Below are positions 25,653 to 37,730 of a stretch of DNA of 64,000 nt, in pieces. Numbering within the stretch: position 1 is the stretch's first letter; each line of letters begins with the position of its first letter. Made by a program: the position numbers and the translations under genes. The DNA is from Aphelidium insulamus (lineage: Eukaryota; Aphelidiomycota; Aphelidea; Aphelidiaceae). Under the pieces are notes generated by a model that had not been told where the DNA came from, did not search any database, and saw only the letters and a program-made list of their open reading frames with translations. The stretch is from contig JAZDSV010000051.1 in assembly GCA_036784855.1 (NCBI GenBank), positions 28,102 through 92,101 on the forward strand, read 5' to 3'.

Positions 25653-27514
25653 ATGTCTTCGTCCGTGTCTGTCGGTGGCGCGCGTGAGGCCTACAGCCGC
25701 CTGGTGCCCCTGCTGCGTGACCTGTCCCATCTGCAGGGCGTGGTGGGCCTACTAACGTGGGACCAGCAGGTGATGATGCCGCCCGGGGCCGCCAAGTCGC
25801 GTGCCAGTCAGCTGGAATCGCTTGGTCCGTGCGTGCCGTGCGCCAGTAACCCTCTCAACATACATCTGTAGCCGGCGTGGTGCACGAGAAGGCAACGGCC
25901 GCCGAGCTGGGCAGCGTGCTGCGTGAACTGGCCGGCATGCCGGACCTCGCCACCCTGGATGAGTGGGAGCGGGCAAATGTGCGCGATGCCAGGCGCAACT
26001 ACGACCGCGAGTCGGCCATTCCCAAGGAGCTGGCACAGCGCCTGGCGCGTCTCGAGGCCGAGGGCTACACTTGCTGGGTGCGTGGAGTGCCCTCTGCGTG
26101 TCTGTCTACGTGTACGGTGACTCAACTCCAAGGTGGACGCGCGCGAGGCAAATGACTTTGGCCGGTTCGCGCCCATCCTGCACAGCTGGCTGGAGGTACA
26201 GCAGCAGCAGTGCTTGCTCTCTTGCCTCTCTCACACAGCCACGCACTGCATGCAGGCACTGCGGCAGAAGGCGCGGCACATTGACCCCAGCAAGCGGCCG
26301 TATGCCGTGCTGCTGGACGAGTATGAGCGCGGGATGCAGGTGGAGCGCATCGACGCGCTGTTTGACGACCTGAAGCGCGGCCTGATCCCGCTCATCCGCA
26401 AGATCAACGCGGTCAGTGCGCAGGAACCCGCGCTGCACCGCGCCCTGCCACCCGGTCTGGAGTTTTCGGTGGAGGCGCAGCGGGAACTCAACTTTCAGGT
26501 GGCCAAGGAGCTCGGTTTCGACACGGTACATACATACCGCTTGAATACTTGTACACTGTGTGCTTACTTACGTGGTACAATAGAATATCGGCCGCCTGGA
26601 TGTGAGTGCGCATCCATTCACTGGTGGTGCGCATGCCACGGACGTGCGCATGACCACGCGGTACAAGAGCGCGGACCTGGTGGAGGGAGTGTGCACGAAA
26701 CAGGCCACGCACTGTACGAGCAGGGCCGAAATGCGCAGCAACAAGACCTGCCAGTCAGCGAGGCCATGTCCATGGGAATCCACGAAAGTCAGAGTCTTCT
26801 CTGGGAGCGGGTATGAGTCTCACTCTTGTGCACAGTGTTCGTCTGATTATTGCGTAGATGGTCGGGTTGAGTTTGCCGTTTTGGAAACACTTTTGGCCGC
26901 AGTTTGAGAAAAAGTTTCCGGTACTCGGGGACAATTCCATTTCGTGCACCGCATTCCATCGCATCATCAATGCCAGTAAGCCGGGCGTGATCCGCGTTGA
27001 AGCCGATGAGGTCACCTACCCGATGCACATCATTCTGCGCTACGAGCTGGAGCGGGACCTGTTTGATGGTCGGATCACTGTCGAAGAGCTGCCGGCCAGG
27101 TGGAATCAAAAGATGACGGAATACTTGGGCGTGCGTCCAACAAGTGACAAGGATGGCATCCTTCAGGATCCGCACTGGGCCGACGGTGGGTGCTGTCCTT
27201 GTTGTATCTCCCATTGTCTAATGTATCACACAGGGTGCTTTGGCTACTTCCCCACGTATACTTTGGGCGCCATTTATGCTTGCCAGTTTTTTGAACAGGC
27301 CAAGGCCGACATTCCAAATCTGATGCAGTTGATGGAGGAGGGGGATTTTGGCGTGCTGAAACGATGGCTCAACGAGCATATTCATTGTCGCGGCTCATTG
27401 GATGGAAGCGGCGATGCCCTGTGCGCCAAAGTTACTGGACGTCCGCTGGATGCGACACTGTTTGTCAAGTACTTGACCGACAAGTACACTGCATTGTACA
27501 ATCTGCAGTCATAA
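25653..27514 (+). CDS. M32 metallocarboxypeptidase (Taq-type), frame disturbed before the zinc motif
   Basis: M32 enzymes remove C-terminal residues; they are common in bacteria and archaea and patchy in eukaryotes (trypanosomatids, some algae and others). Exons: 25653-25824, 25872-26077, 26133-26195, 26256-26525, 26584-26810, 26858-27185, 27234-27514. Motifs in order: LTWDQQVMMPPGA, NDFGRFAPIL, NIGRLDVSAHPFT, DVRMTTRY, the active site HETGHALYEQG, GIHESQSLLWER, and GCFGYFPTYTLGAIYA. Between DVRMTTRY and HETGH the reading frame changes without an acceptable intron, and the spacer is about three to four residues shorter than usual, so a small deletion near 26660-26690 or an assembly error is likely. 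The intron 27186-27233 is 48 nt without a stop. Predicted cytosolic peptidase, active only if the frame problem is an artefact. Confidence 0.85.
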
Positions 27515-27606
27515 TGCAGTGAAAATATATTTCACATCTAAAAACAATGTCTCCAGTTCACCAGATACCACTCTATATTAAGCTAGTGAACAGGAAAATT
27601 TACTTA

Positions 27607-29731
27607 TCAAGGACAGAATGCCCCGCAAAAACCGCTCTTTGGCGCATGGTGTGGCTGTGACTGCAGCGCGCGATCCAGCTTGGCGCCGCACTCTGAAATC
27701 TGATACTTTTGTATCATAAGCATCAACAGCAGTACAGCTATAATGCACAGCAGCGCTCGAATTCTATGCAGAGTTAGATGTTATGATAGGAAGGTGACAA
27801 CACTGTACATTATCTGGTTCAGCGTGGAGCTAGCAGCAGCCACTGGTGGCACAGTTGTCGGCTCCGACGTGTGACTAGCCGATGCAACATCATTTTGCGG
27901 CTCCGCGGCAGCTTTAGGGACCTCGCTATGCACTGGCGAGCTAATGGCTGAATCCAGCAGCGGTTTCGAAACATCTTCCTCCGACAGGCGTCTCGGCGAA
28001 CTCTTGCCCGATTTGGATTGCTTGCCAGATGCTTTTTTCGACGTGGCCCCACCGACGTTGCCGGCGCTGATGGACTTTCTGAACTTGTCAAACAGGTTGC
28101 TCGATGGTTTAGAGGCGGCTGGTGGTGGTCCCAGTGATTCGGCGGATTTATCGTGATGGCGGCGAGCAGCGGCGATCTTGCTAGCCAGTGCTGCTGAATC
28201 AGCTACCGCGGCCACGGGCGACTTGTCAGCGTGCACAATGACTGTCCCGCTAGCATTCGCCTCCGACGATCCATCAGCGTCATGACTATTGTCACTACCA
28301 CTGTCCGTGACTTCCACCGTACCACGGTATATTGCAGTTCTCATGTCCACACTAGCATCGTCGGCATGGTTAATAACTGTGCTGCCGCTATAATCGAACG
28401 ACTCCTGGGGCTGCTGCTCCAGCTTGTTGTTTGCCTTTTTTGGCTTGACAGTCGTCTCCAGCTGCGAATGCTTGAATTCAAGCTTGGCCTTGCGCACCTC
28501 CGCCATGAGTTCCACCAGTGCCTTCTTGTTGCGGTGATGAGGTGCGATGAAGGGATGGTTTAGCAGTTCACTAGCAGGTTTCCGCATGGCCGGATCCTTG
28601 ACAAGGCAGTTGGCTAAGAAGTCGGGGAACCTGCACATAATTAAATACATAATTTATCGCGCAATACACACATACTTTTTGGACCACTTTTCCGGCTCTG
28701 CCAGTTTGGGCGGCGCACAGAACGGAATCTTGAACATGGCACGCATTGGATTTGGGAACTCGCGCGAGAGCGGCGGCGCACCTTCCGCCATTTCAATGGC
28801 TGTTATGCCGATGGACCATATGTCTGCCTGCAAAAATATAAGCGGATTGCATACAGATGAAAACATTCTCCACTTACCATGCTGTTGTAGTTGGCCCCAT
28901 TGATGACCTCGGGCGCCATCCAGTACGGTGTACCGACCACGGTATTCTATCACGTACTGTGAGTCAGGCATCAGTGCGCACAACGACAGTACCCGCGAGC
29001 ACAACGTCTCGGTAATACGCTCAGACACGCCAAAGTCAGCAATTTTAATCTCGGCATCCTCGGTGAGCAGAATGTTGGCGGATTTGATATCGCGGTGGAT
29101 AATTTGCATGGAGTGCAGATAACCAATTCCCTCGACGAGCGACGCCAGTATCCATGTGAGGGCCTTCTCTGGCACCACAGTGTACTCTAGTATATCGTGC
29201 ACAGAGCCGCCGCCACAAAAGTCCATCAGGATCTGTCATGTGTTGACACATTGTAACAAGACAATACTGCGACACTTACCCAGACGTCGTCATCGTGCAG
29301 CGACGAGCCTGTCATCGGTATAAAAATGATATATATGCCCACCTGCACTCACCATAGTAGCGGACGGTGTTTCGGTGGTTCACCGTCTTCAACAACTCCA
29401 CTTCCTTAGTGATCGCGGCGTGATTCTTGCCCACTTGGATAACCTTGACGGCCAGGGTGAATCCCGTCTTCTGATACTTTGCCTTGTGCACAGCGCCAAA
29501 TGCCCTACGAATGTTAATGATTAACGATGGTAATGGGCGACACACTAGCGCGCACCCCTCGCCCAGCTTATCGCCCAGAACAATCGCGGTGGCAGAGTCC
29601 TATACGGTGATGTACATTGCGGTATACAAGACAGAACACACCTGACCACTCCAGTTGAAATCGCGGTCAACATGCAGCAGTCGCTCCACATTCATCGGCT
29701 CGGATATCAGCGCGTGTTTCTTTGACGACAT
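27607..29731 (-). CDS. STE20-family MST/Hippo-like kinase with predicted C-terminal TM anchor
   Basis: Nine exons: 29642-29731, 29556-29599, 29353-29504, 29280-29308, 28993-29232, 28878-28946, 28676-28827, 27809-28630, 27607-27763; they total 1,755 nt (584 residues), an exact multiple of three. Kinase motifs: LGEGAFGAVHKA, LAVKVIQ, MDFCGGGSVHDIL, HRDIKSANILL, IADFGVSERI, NTVVGTPYWMAPEV, ADIWSIGITAIEMAEG, NCLVKDPAMRKPASELLNHPF. The linker has acidic GSTVINHADD and SGTVIVHADK elements that resemble the phospho-Thr docking repeats in the MST1/2 linker. The last exon follows a 45-nt intron with a CTAAC branch and encodes IRALLCIIAVLLLMLMIQKY, a hydrophobic helix; if that intron is kept, the protein instead ends at 27781 without the helix. 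No SARAH domain was recognised. Confidence 0.88.
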
Positions 29732-30871
29732 CACTGCACTGTATCTCTCTTTCTAGTTTATCTAGTGTGTATATAGGTGGCCTCTACAAAGTTGTTGAAA
29801 ATACAGATGTGTGGCAATGACTTTGCAGTAGTGGTGATAAAAATAGAGTTTACAGATTGAGCGTGTCAATTCCACAAAGAATCATTGACGGATTTACATT
29901 GCAAGACGACTTGTTAGCAGCACATGTACCTATTATATTAAAAGCCCTTTGTTCCAAGTGCAAGACGTTTACAGTTAATATAACAGACATATAACTTGAT
30001 TGCTTCTAATTACCCTCAGCGCATGCTTTTCTCTGTGGCGGATTCTCTGATGTCGTCCCGTCTTTTGCTGTCTCTCGATTGTCGCAATCAAGTCCGTTTG
30101 AAAGCTGCATCTGGTCCAGACCTGTCTCCTTCGGACAACTGCCATCCCTCTTGACATTCTCTTCAGACTGGCCCCAGATGTTTTTCGTGTTGCACTCCGT
30201 GTTCGAACTGGTCATCCTATTTATCTGCAAGCTCGTGCATGTGCTTTATGCCAAGACTGGCCGAGTCAGATATTTATGGTATTCACGACAGTTTGTATCG
30301 TGTTTGTGGTGGTGGTGTTTGGTCGACATGAGGCTGTTACTGAAGGTTTGGAGCCGGTCATTTGATTCTGCTGGGGTAGCATGTCGGTGGGAGCCTCGTC
30401 ATTTGGTGGCTCATGGGAATGATTGTCCGGCGGATTTGTTCTTGCCAAGTTGGAAAGATGGTCGTGGTTGTTGTTTGGATGTTTCGAGTAGTCTCGCCTT
30501 TTGCTCAGGGTGGTGGCGACAGTGATCATCTGTCCAACGCCGAGGCCGAAAGCGTGGTCGGTTACGGCTTGCTCAATGTCAGTAGCAGCTGGTCGTCGTT
30601 ACTGTCCTTTCATTTTGGACTCATTTGGTGGTTTTGGGGCTTTGACCAAGTTGGTGACTCTCTGACTGGCGCGAGCTGCTGCTCCCAGGTCCAACATAGC
30701 GGTCTGCGAAAGTTCTCGTCGGTTACGGACACGTTTGTCTGTGGCCGTCATGAAGGCAACCGCTTGCAGCTTGCTTGAGCGTTGTGGGCAATAATTTCAT
30801 CATCCATAATAAACCCCCACAATCATCATATAACAGACAGCACCGCAACAACAACAACACAAGAATTAACA
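29732..30871. other. Long gap with a possible unassigned minus-strand gene
   Basis: 1.1 kb between the divergent kinase and Nnf1 genes. The interval 29732-30000 is AT-rich and holds nothing I can name. The rest contains minus-strand coding-like blocks described separately. A plus-strand reading frame across the same bases (30079-30525) is rich in Trp/Cys/Phe and looks like an antisense shadow. Confidence 0.5.
30266..30751 (-). CDS. Possible hypothetical protein, low-complexity N/T/P-rich
   Basis: From an ATG at 30751 the minus strand reads MTATDKRVRNRRELSQTAML, then an Ala/Arg-rich helix and KAPKPPNESKMKG. The frame stops at about 30600 but resumes in the same frame as KRRDYSKHPNNNHDH and an N/T/P/S-rich tail that ends near 30266. 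A GT-AG intron of 99 nt (about 30504-30602) would join the two parts. A further Asn/Glu-rich frame lies at 30006-30230. No family is recognised, and a non-coding origin cannot be excluded. Confidence 0.25.
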
Positions 30872-31704
30872 ATGACGACGGAGCACGCCCAGCTGATGGA
30901 CACAGCATTCAAGCGGCTGCTGCAGAAGCTGTTTGAAAAGTGGAGGTGCGGTGTGGTGTGATGGCCGTGACCAATACCACACATACCTGACACAAAGCGT
31001 GGCAGTGTGGATGAGCTGTGCGCCTGTTTCCCGTCTGTTCCGCGCCGGGTGTGGGCCGACGCTCATGCCCAACTGTCGGACTTTGCACAGGCCGAGTTGC
31101 TGGTATGGCCATGCATGGCGATACTGGGTGCCCACTCTGACACACTGGGGTGTTGCAGACGCAGTACACCGCCATCAAGCAAAAGATGAACATGGAGGCG
31201 GCGCTTGAACGTCTGCATTCGCCTGACAATGCACCGCCACTCACCATGCCGGCATGCAATGGATGCCAAACACGAAATATGTAACATGCAGACTAACTTT
31301 ACAGACGGCGGCCGAGCGAATTAATCAGGCACTGTTGCAGTCTGCCGCGTACGCAGAGAGAATGAGCGCACTTCAATCGACACTTGTCCAAGTAAGTGGG
31401 CATTAAGTTTTCTCTTCAGATTAATATAAAACAACTCTACGCAGGCCAGAATGGAGCAAGAAGTAGCATTGCGCGAGCTGGAAGAAAAGAGATGCCGGCT
31501 GCAGGAGCAACTGAAGGGCAGAACATCTACTGCGGGGGCTGAAGCACTTGGTCGAGACCTGGCGGAGGTGTGTTGATATTCACAAATTAATCAAATGAAT
31601 GAACATTCAAGGCGGCCAGTGTGATGTCGCATTTGCCACTGGAAGAGATGGCACAGTCGATCCAGCGTGGACTTGGACCGGCCGCTACTGCGGGATCAGT
31701 GTAA
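30872..31704 (+). CDS. NNF1: Nnf1/PMF1-like kinetochore (MIND/Mis12 complex) subunit
   Basis: Nnf1 (PMF1) is part of the Mis12 complex that links centromere chromatin to the Ndc80 complex. Six exons, 30872-30945, 31006-31102, 31159-31251, 31305-31391, 31445-31567, 31612-31704, total 567 nt (188 residues). The N-terminal helix LMDTAFKRLLQKLFEKW is followed by SVDELCACFPS, which fits the F-x-x-C-F-P signature of the family, then long coiled coils (TQYTAIKQKMNMEAALERLH, ARMEQEVALRELEEKRCRLQ). The third intron, 31252-31304, starts with GC; without it the frame meets a stop. It is the second kinetochore-linked gene here besides ZW10. The family call rests on the signature, size and coiled-coil layout. 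Confidence 0.68.
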
Positions 31705-31817
31705 CAATTTCCAATATACATCGGATATATGTCACAATGCGGTGGTTAAGTTGGATGTTTCTCATTAGAGGGAGAATTTACTACTACCGAAATTGCCACA
31801 TTGACTACGCGTGGCAG

Positions 31818-31959
31818 TGACTATTATTCCTTTGTGCAACTATTTTTAAGCAGGGGGACTAAAGAGACTATTACTTTTGTGTGCAACTACTTTTAAGCAG
31901 GGGGACTAAAGAGACTATTACTTTTGTGTGCAACTATTTTCAAGCAGGGGGACTAAAGA
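31818..31959. repeat. 47-bp tandem repeat, three copies
   Basis: Three head-to-tail copies with the core caactacttttaagcagggg followed by gactaaagagactatt. Copies two and three differ at one position; copy one is slightly more diverged. The array sits just upstream of the SLC4 gene, in its likely 5' UTR or promoter, and each copy carries a pyrimidine tract ending in AG that could act as a weak splice acceptor. Confidence 0.9.
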
Positions 31960-32014
31960 GACTTCGCTCAAGCTTGGTCAAGGTTAAGGTTACGGGATTT
32001 TCTCTGTCTACGAA

Positions 32015-33729
32015 ATGGCAAAATGGCATGGCCAAATCCTTTCATGGTCGCATATTTATTTGAGTGAATGGACCGTCGCCCTGAAATGCTGGTCCAATGT
32101 CTATCGTACTCTCACGGCCAGTGTATATATTTTGGTATCATCTGTGATTCCAGCCATCACGTTTGCCTCGTTCCTCGCCGAGAAAACCGATAGACAATAT
32201 GGCGTCATTGAAGTTCTCTTCTCGACGGGTCTAGCCGGAATGATGTACTCGGTGCTATCTGGCCAGCCTCTGGTAATAGTGGGTGTCACGGGACCCATTG
32301 CCTTGTTTTCGCGATCGATATACCAGCTGTCGTCAGCGATGAACTTTTCCTTCTCTACCTTAATGTTTTGGATTGGTTTGTGGGCCGGCTTACTCCACGT
32401 TATAGTTGGACTATGTGGATTCTGCCGCGTCGTGAAGTATGTCACCAGATTTACTCGTGAAACGTTTGGCGCTTTGATCGCCGTTGTCTATGCATTCACA
32501 GCCATCTCGGAGACTGTTGATGGATTCCGTCGAAACTCGTTGTCGACGTCATTTTTGACCACCAACTTGACTTTGGGAACGTTTTTACTTGCCGAATGGC
32601 TTGTGCACGCGCGCCGTTCTTCGCTTTATGGATTTTCGTTTCGCACAGTGATCGCTGATTATTCGTTAGTCATCGCTTTGGTTCTCATGTCCATCATTCC
32701 GGCGTTGCTCCCACTGGAAGCGGAAAATATCAGATTGCCAGTGCTACCCGTATCAACAACATTTGCTCCCTCTAATGGTCGAGAGTCGTGGATTATAGAC
32801 CCGCTACTAAATCCGATCTGGACCATATTTGCTGCTATACCAGCTGCGGTTTTGCTGACCATCCTCATCTTTTTCGATCACAATGTCTCCTCAATGATTG
32901 CGCAGGACTCGAGATTTGGTTTGAAAAAGCATCCATCGTACGACTATGATTTCATTGTGGTCGGTTTGATAATGCTAGTCACATCTGTGCTCGGCTTGCC
33001 GCCCACCCATGGATTGATTCCACAAGCACCACTCCATACATTGCACTTGGCAAAGACTCGCACAGAGACTACGATTGATGTCAGAACCGGACAGCAAATA
33101 ACGCGCACCGTGCATTCTGAGGTGCTGGAACAGCGGTTGTCCAATATGCTGCAGTCATGCGTCACACTGGGCATAGTGTTTTCCCCGGCTATCCTCCGCA
33201 TACTCGGCCACATCCCGATATCCGTTCTAAGTGGAGCGTTTTTGGTACTCGGTGTGGAGTCGGTGCGCAGCAACACGTTTGCCGAGAGAGCGTTCATCAT
33301 GCTCTTTGTCACTGATGTCAATTTGAGGTCGCGGGCAGCGCCGCATTGTTGGCCAGCTCTAGAGCGCCATCTGTCGACTACTGCGCACTTTATACGGAAA
33401 ATTTTCGCCTTCACTGGCGCTCAACTGGTGTTTTTGCTCATCATATTCTGCATAATGGAACTGACACCGCCGTATGTGGCACTGACGTTCCCAATCTTTA
33501 TTGTCGCAATGGTGGCAATGCCATACCTTTTTATTCGTGGAGCTTTGGGACCGCATGGCTGTTTCTCAAATCTGAATTATCGCTTTTGGAATCGGATCAT
33601 AGTACAGATCAACTGGGGGCTGAAAAGGCTGCAGCGGAGGGATATCGCGGTGATGATGATGATGATGATGAATATGTGGAATTGGGTGAATACTCTGCTC
33701 TGTCCAAACCAGACCAAACTATCACATAG
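32015..33729 (+). CDS. BOR1: SLC4/Bor1-family anion (bicarbonate or borate) transporter
   Basis: Multi-pass plasma membrane transporter. Diagnostic segments: SSVIPAITFASFLAEKT, GVIEVLFSTGLAGMMYSVLS, GQPLVIVGVTGPIALFSR, MFWIGLWAGLLHVIVGL, FDHNVSSMIAQ and a loop, LGLPPTHGLIPQAPLHT, which is the SLC4 signature. About a dozen hydrophobic helices follow in normal order. No introns are needed in the core. Near 33545-33560 the natural continuation moves to another frame: FLKSELSLLESD and an acidic tail with DDDDDDEYVELGEYS match the usual SLC4 C-terminus (compare the human AE1 acidic tail), ending at 33729, whereas the first frame runs on to 33748 as an unusual Met-rich tail. A one-base assembly error or a genuine frameshift is likely. 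The N-terminus is short, so an unseen upstream exon is possible. Confidence 0.88.
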
Positions 33730-33860
33730 ACTACATATGTGCTATTAGAGATCTTCCAGCTGTGTGCTATTGCCATCTATGCTTACATATGGAGCTGCAA
33801 GTATGCAGCAAGCAAATGTAAAATGCAGTGTCGACATATTAGAAACTGTCAATTCATATC

Positions 33861-35958
<2,098 letters not shown>

Positions 35959-36045
35959 TGCACAGAAATATACAGCAGAATAATCCATATCACAGTATAT
36001 TGAGTCTGCAGGGACAACAGATGTCTGCCTGCACGGCATCTACAT

Positions 36046-36872
36046 CTAGGAAATCTTTCCAGCACTGGTGTCCAGGGCGCCGGCCTTGCCGTATGCGGCG
36101 CCACTGTTGCCACCCGTGCCAAACAAATCACTCTGCTCCGAGTGCTGGTACCTGGCGGCGAACGGTCCGCGCTCTTCATCGAACGCAAACGCCGCCACAA
36201 TCGCCGCAATGGTGACAAACTGCGCCGAGATACGGGCATGCCCAAATCTCGCCACCGGATTCATATTGGGCGTCTTGGAGTCGCGCCACAGCGACCCGGC
36301 CAGAGTGGTGGCCCACGCGGCCGCAATCAACTTGAAGCGATTCTGCCACATCATGTCCTTTGTGTTTTGCCAAAAGGTTTGACGGGCGCGACGAATGCGA
36401 TACGTCTCCTCGTCCTGCTGCAGCTGCTTGGCGAATCCGCTGATCTCGGCGCGGTCAATGAAGCGCGCATAGTGCACCATGGCAAACTCGGCGGCCAGCG
36501 TGAAGCCAACGGCCGTGCCGCCAAACAGCAGGAACGTACGCGCAAAGTTGTTGTTTCTCGCGCCGAACCAGCTGACTACATGAGCATGAGATATATGTAT
36601 CCATAAAGGAAATATATAGCAGTGTATGCATGTATGTATGTGAAGCACGTCAGCTAGGTGGCCATAGCCTAGAACGTACAGTTGCGCAGGGCAAGCATGT
36701 TGATGGCACTTACGGTGCCCAGGCCCAGAGCGGCGCCGACAGCACCACGCTGCAGCACGTACTGGTACATTCCCCCAGACGCCACGGTGTCCAGTACATC
36801 CGTGGACGGTACCGAGGGGCGGGTGATGGCGGAGGCGCCCGTCTCGGCGCGATGATCGTTGTCGGTGGTCAT
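36046..36872 (-). CDS. RCF2: Rcf2-like HIG1-domain protein (respiratory supercomplex factor)
   Basis: Rcf2 binds cytochrome c oxidase and III-IV supercomplexes in the inner mitochondrial membrane. Two exons, 36680-36872 and 36046-36575, give 240 residues. The N-terminal half has two TM-like segments (VGAALGLGTVSAINMLAL and FLLFGGTAVGFTLAAEFAMV); the C-terminal half contains the HIG1 core: NRFKLIAAAWATTLAGSLW followed by ARISAQFVTIAAIVAAFAF, matching the Rcf2 two-helix pattern. The intron is 104 nt, long for this window. The tail is Gly/Ala/Ser-rich without known motif. Confidence 0.8.
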
Positions 36873-37162
36873 TGGTATTCTTTTTTCTTTGAGGTTTTTT
36901 TTTCTGTATACAACCGACCACCCCGTGCTGCATACACAGTCATCGTGATGTGATTACGTCATGTGCACCATTCAGTTTGCCAGTGAACGTTGAGGCTATC
37001 ATCAATTTAATGTAAATATGCAGTGTCTAGAACATATGAAGCAACAAGATGCATCTGCCCGACTCCAGCTTATATTCCCTGCTTATTTGTGGACTGCAGC
37101 CAGTGCAAAACCTCGTGGTCGTCACACTGTTTGGCCGCTTTATTCACTTGAGCTTCATTGCA

Positions 37163-37730
37163 CTACTCGTCGTGAGATTTCAGCCACTGCAGCTGCTCCA
37201 GACAGCCGTTCACCGCCGCCTGATACGAGGTATCGCCTCCACATGGAAGACCAGTTGCATATAGCCACTTTAAAATGGACAAGCGACCACGCACGGCAGG
37301 CTTCATCAGCCACCCTGTCCGTAAATAACACTTTTGCTTCATCGTTTTTCTCCCGCCAAATCCACTTGAGCAAGTCCAAATCGCCAATGTTTGCGCCAGC
37401 ATCAAATAGCATGGTCCCAGGCAGCCAAGTAGGCGGTCGACGGCTGGTTCCGGCAGATCGGGCAAAGAAGGTGAGGGTTCCGTCTTGATCGGGATTTCGC
37501 GGCGGTTCTGTCACCCGCTCCTCACTGTTGCCGCCCGACTGATCTTTTCGCGTTTGTACGGCACTCGTCGCCACAGCAAGACAGTGGCATATCAACGCGG
37601 CCAACAGCAACTGCTGAATGTAAAAACGTGCAACGACCGCTGTATGCCGCCCCCTGACCAATACGCGCCGCCAGATCCGTGAATCGCGCAGAGAGACGCG
37701 ACAAACACAATCGACATACATATCCAGCAT
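37163..37730 (-). pseudogene. Ankyrin-type (WL-repeat) protein fragment with an apparent one-base frame change
   Basis: From an ATG at 37730 the minus strand reads a basic N-terminus with a hydrophobic segment (IQQLLLAALICHCLAV), then FDAGANIGDLDLLKWIW and DRVADEA. The next repeat, AVRGRLSILKWLYATGLPC and QAAVNGCLEQLQWLKSHDE, lies in another frame, with one surplus base at about 37297. The repeats match the A-x-x-G-x-L-x-x-L-x-W-L ankyrin variant found in protist and giant-virus-related families; function unknown. The ATG overlaps the start codon of the lipoate ligase on the other strand, which is odd, so either this start is wrong or the gene is decaying. A sequencing error is also possible. 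Confidence 0.55.

Noticed and set aside
30079-30525. 148-codon plus-strand frame
   Set aside because: Trp/Cys/Phe-rich and antisense to N/T/P-rich blocks; typical shadow.
31818-31959. CRISPR-like array
   Set aside because: Copies are directly adjacent with no spacers; it is a plain tandem repeat in a eukaryotic genome.
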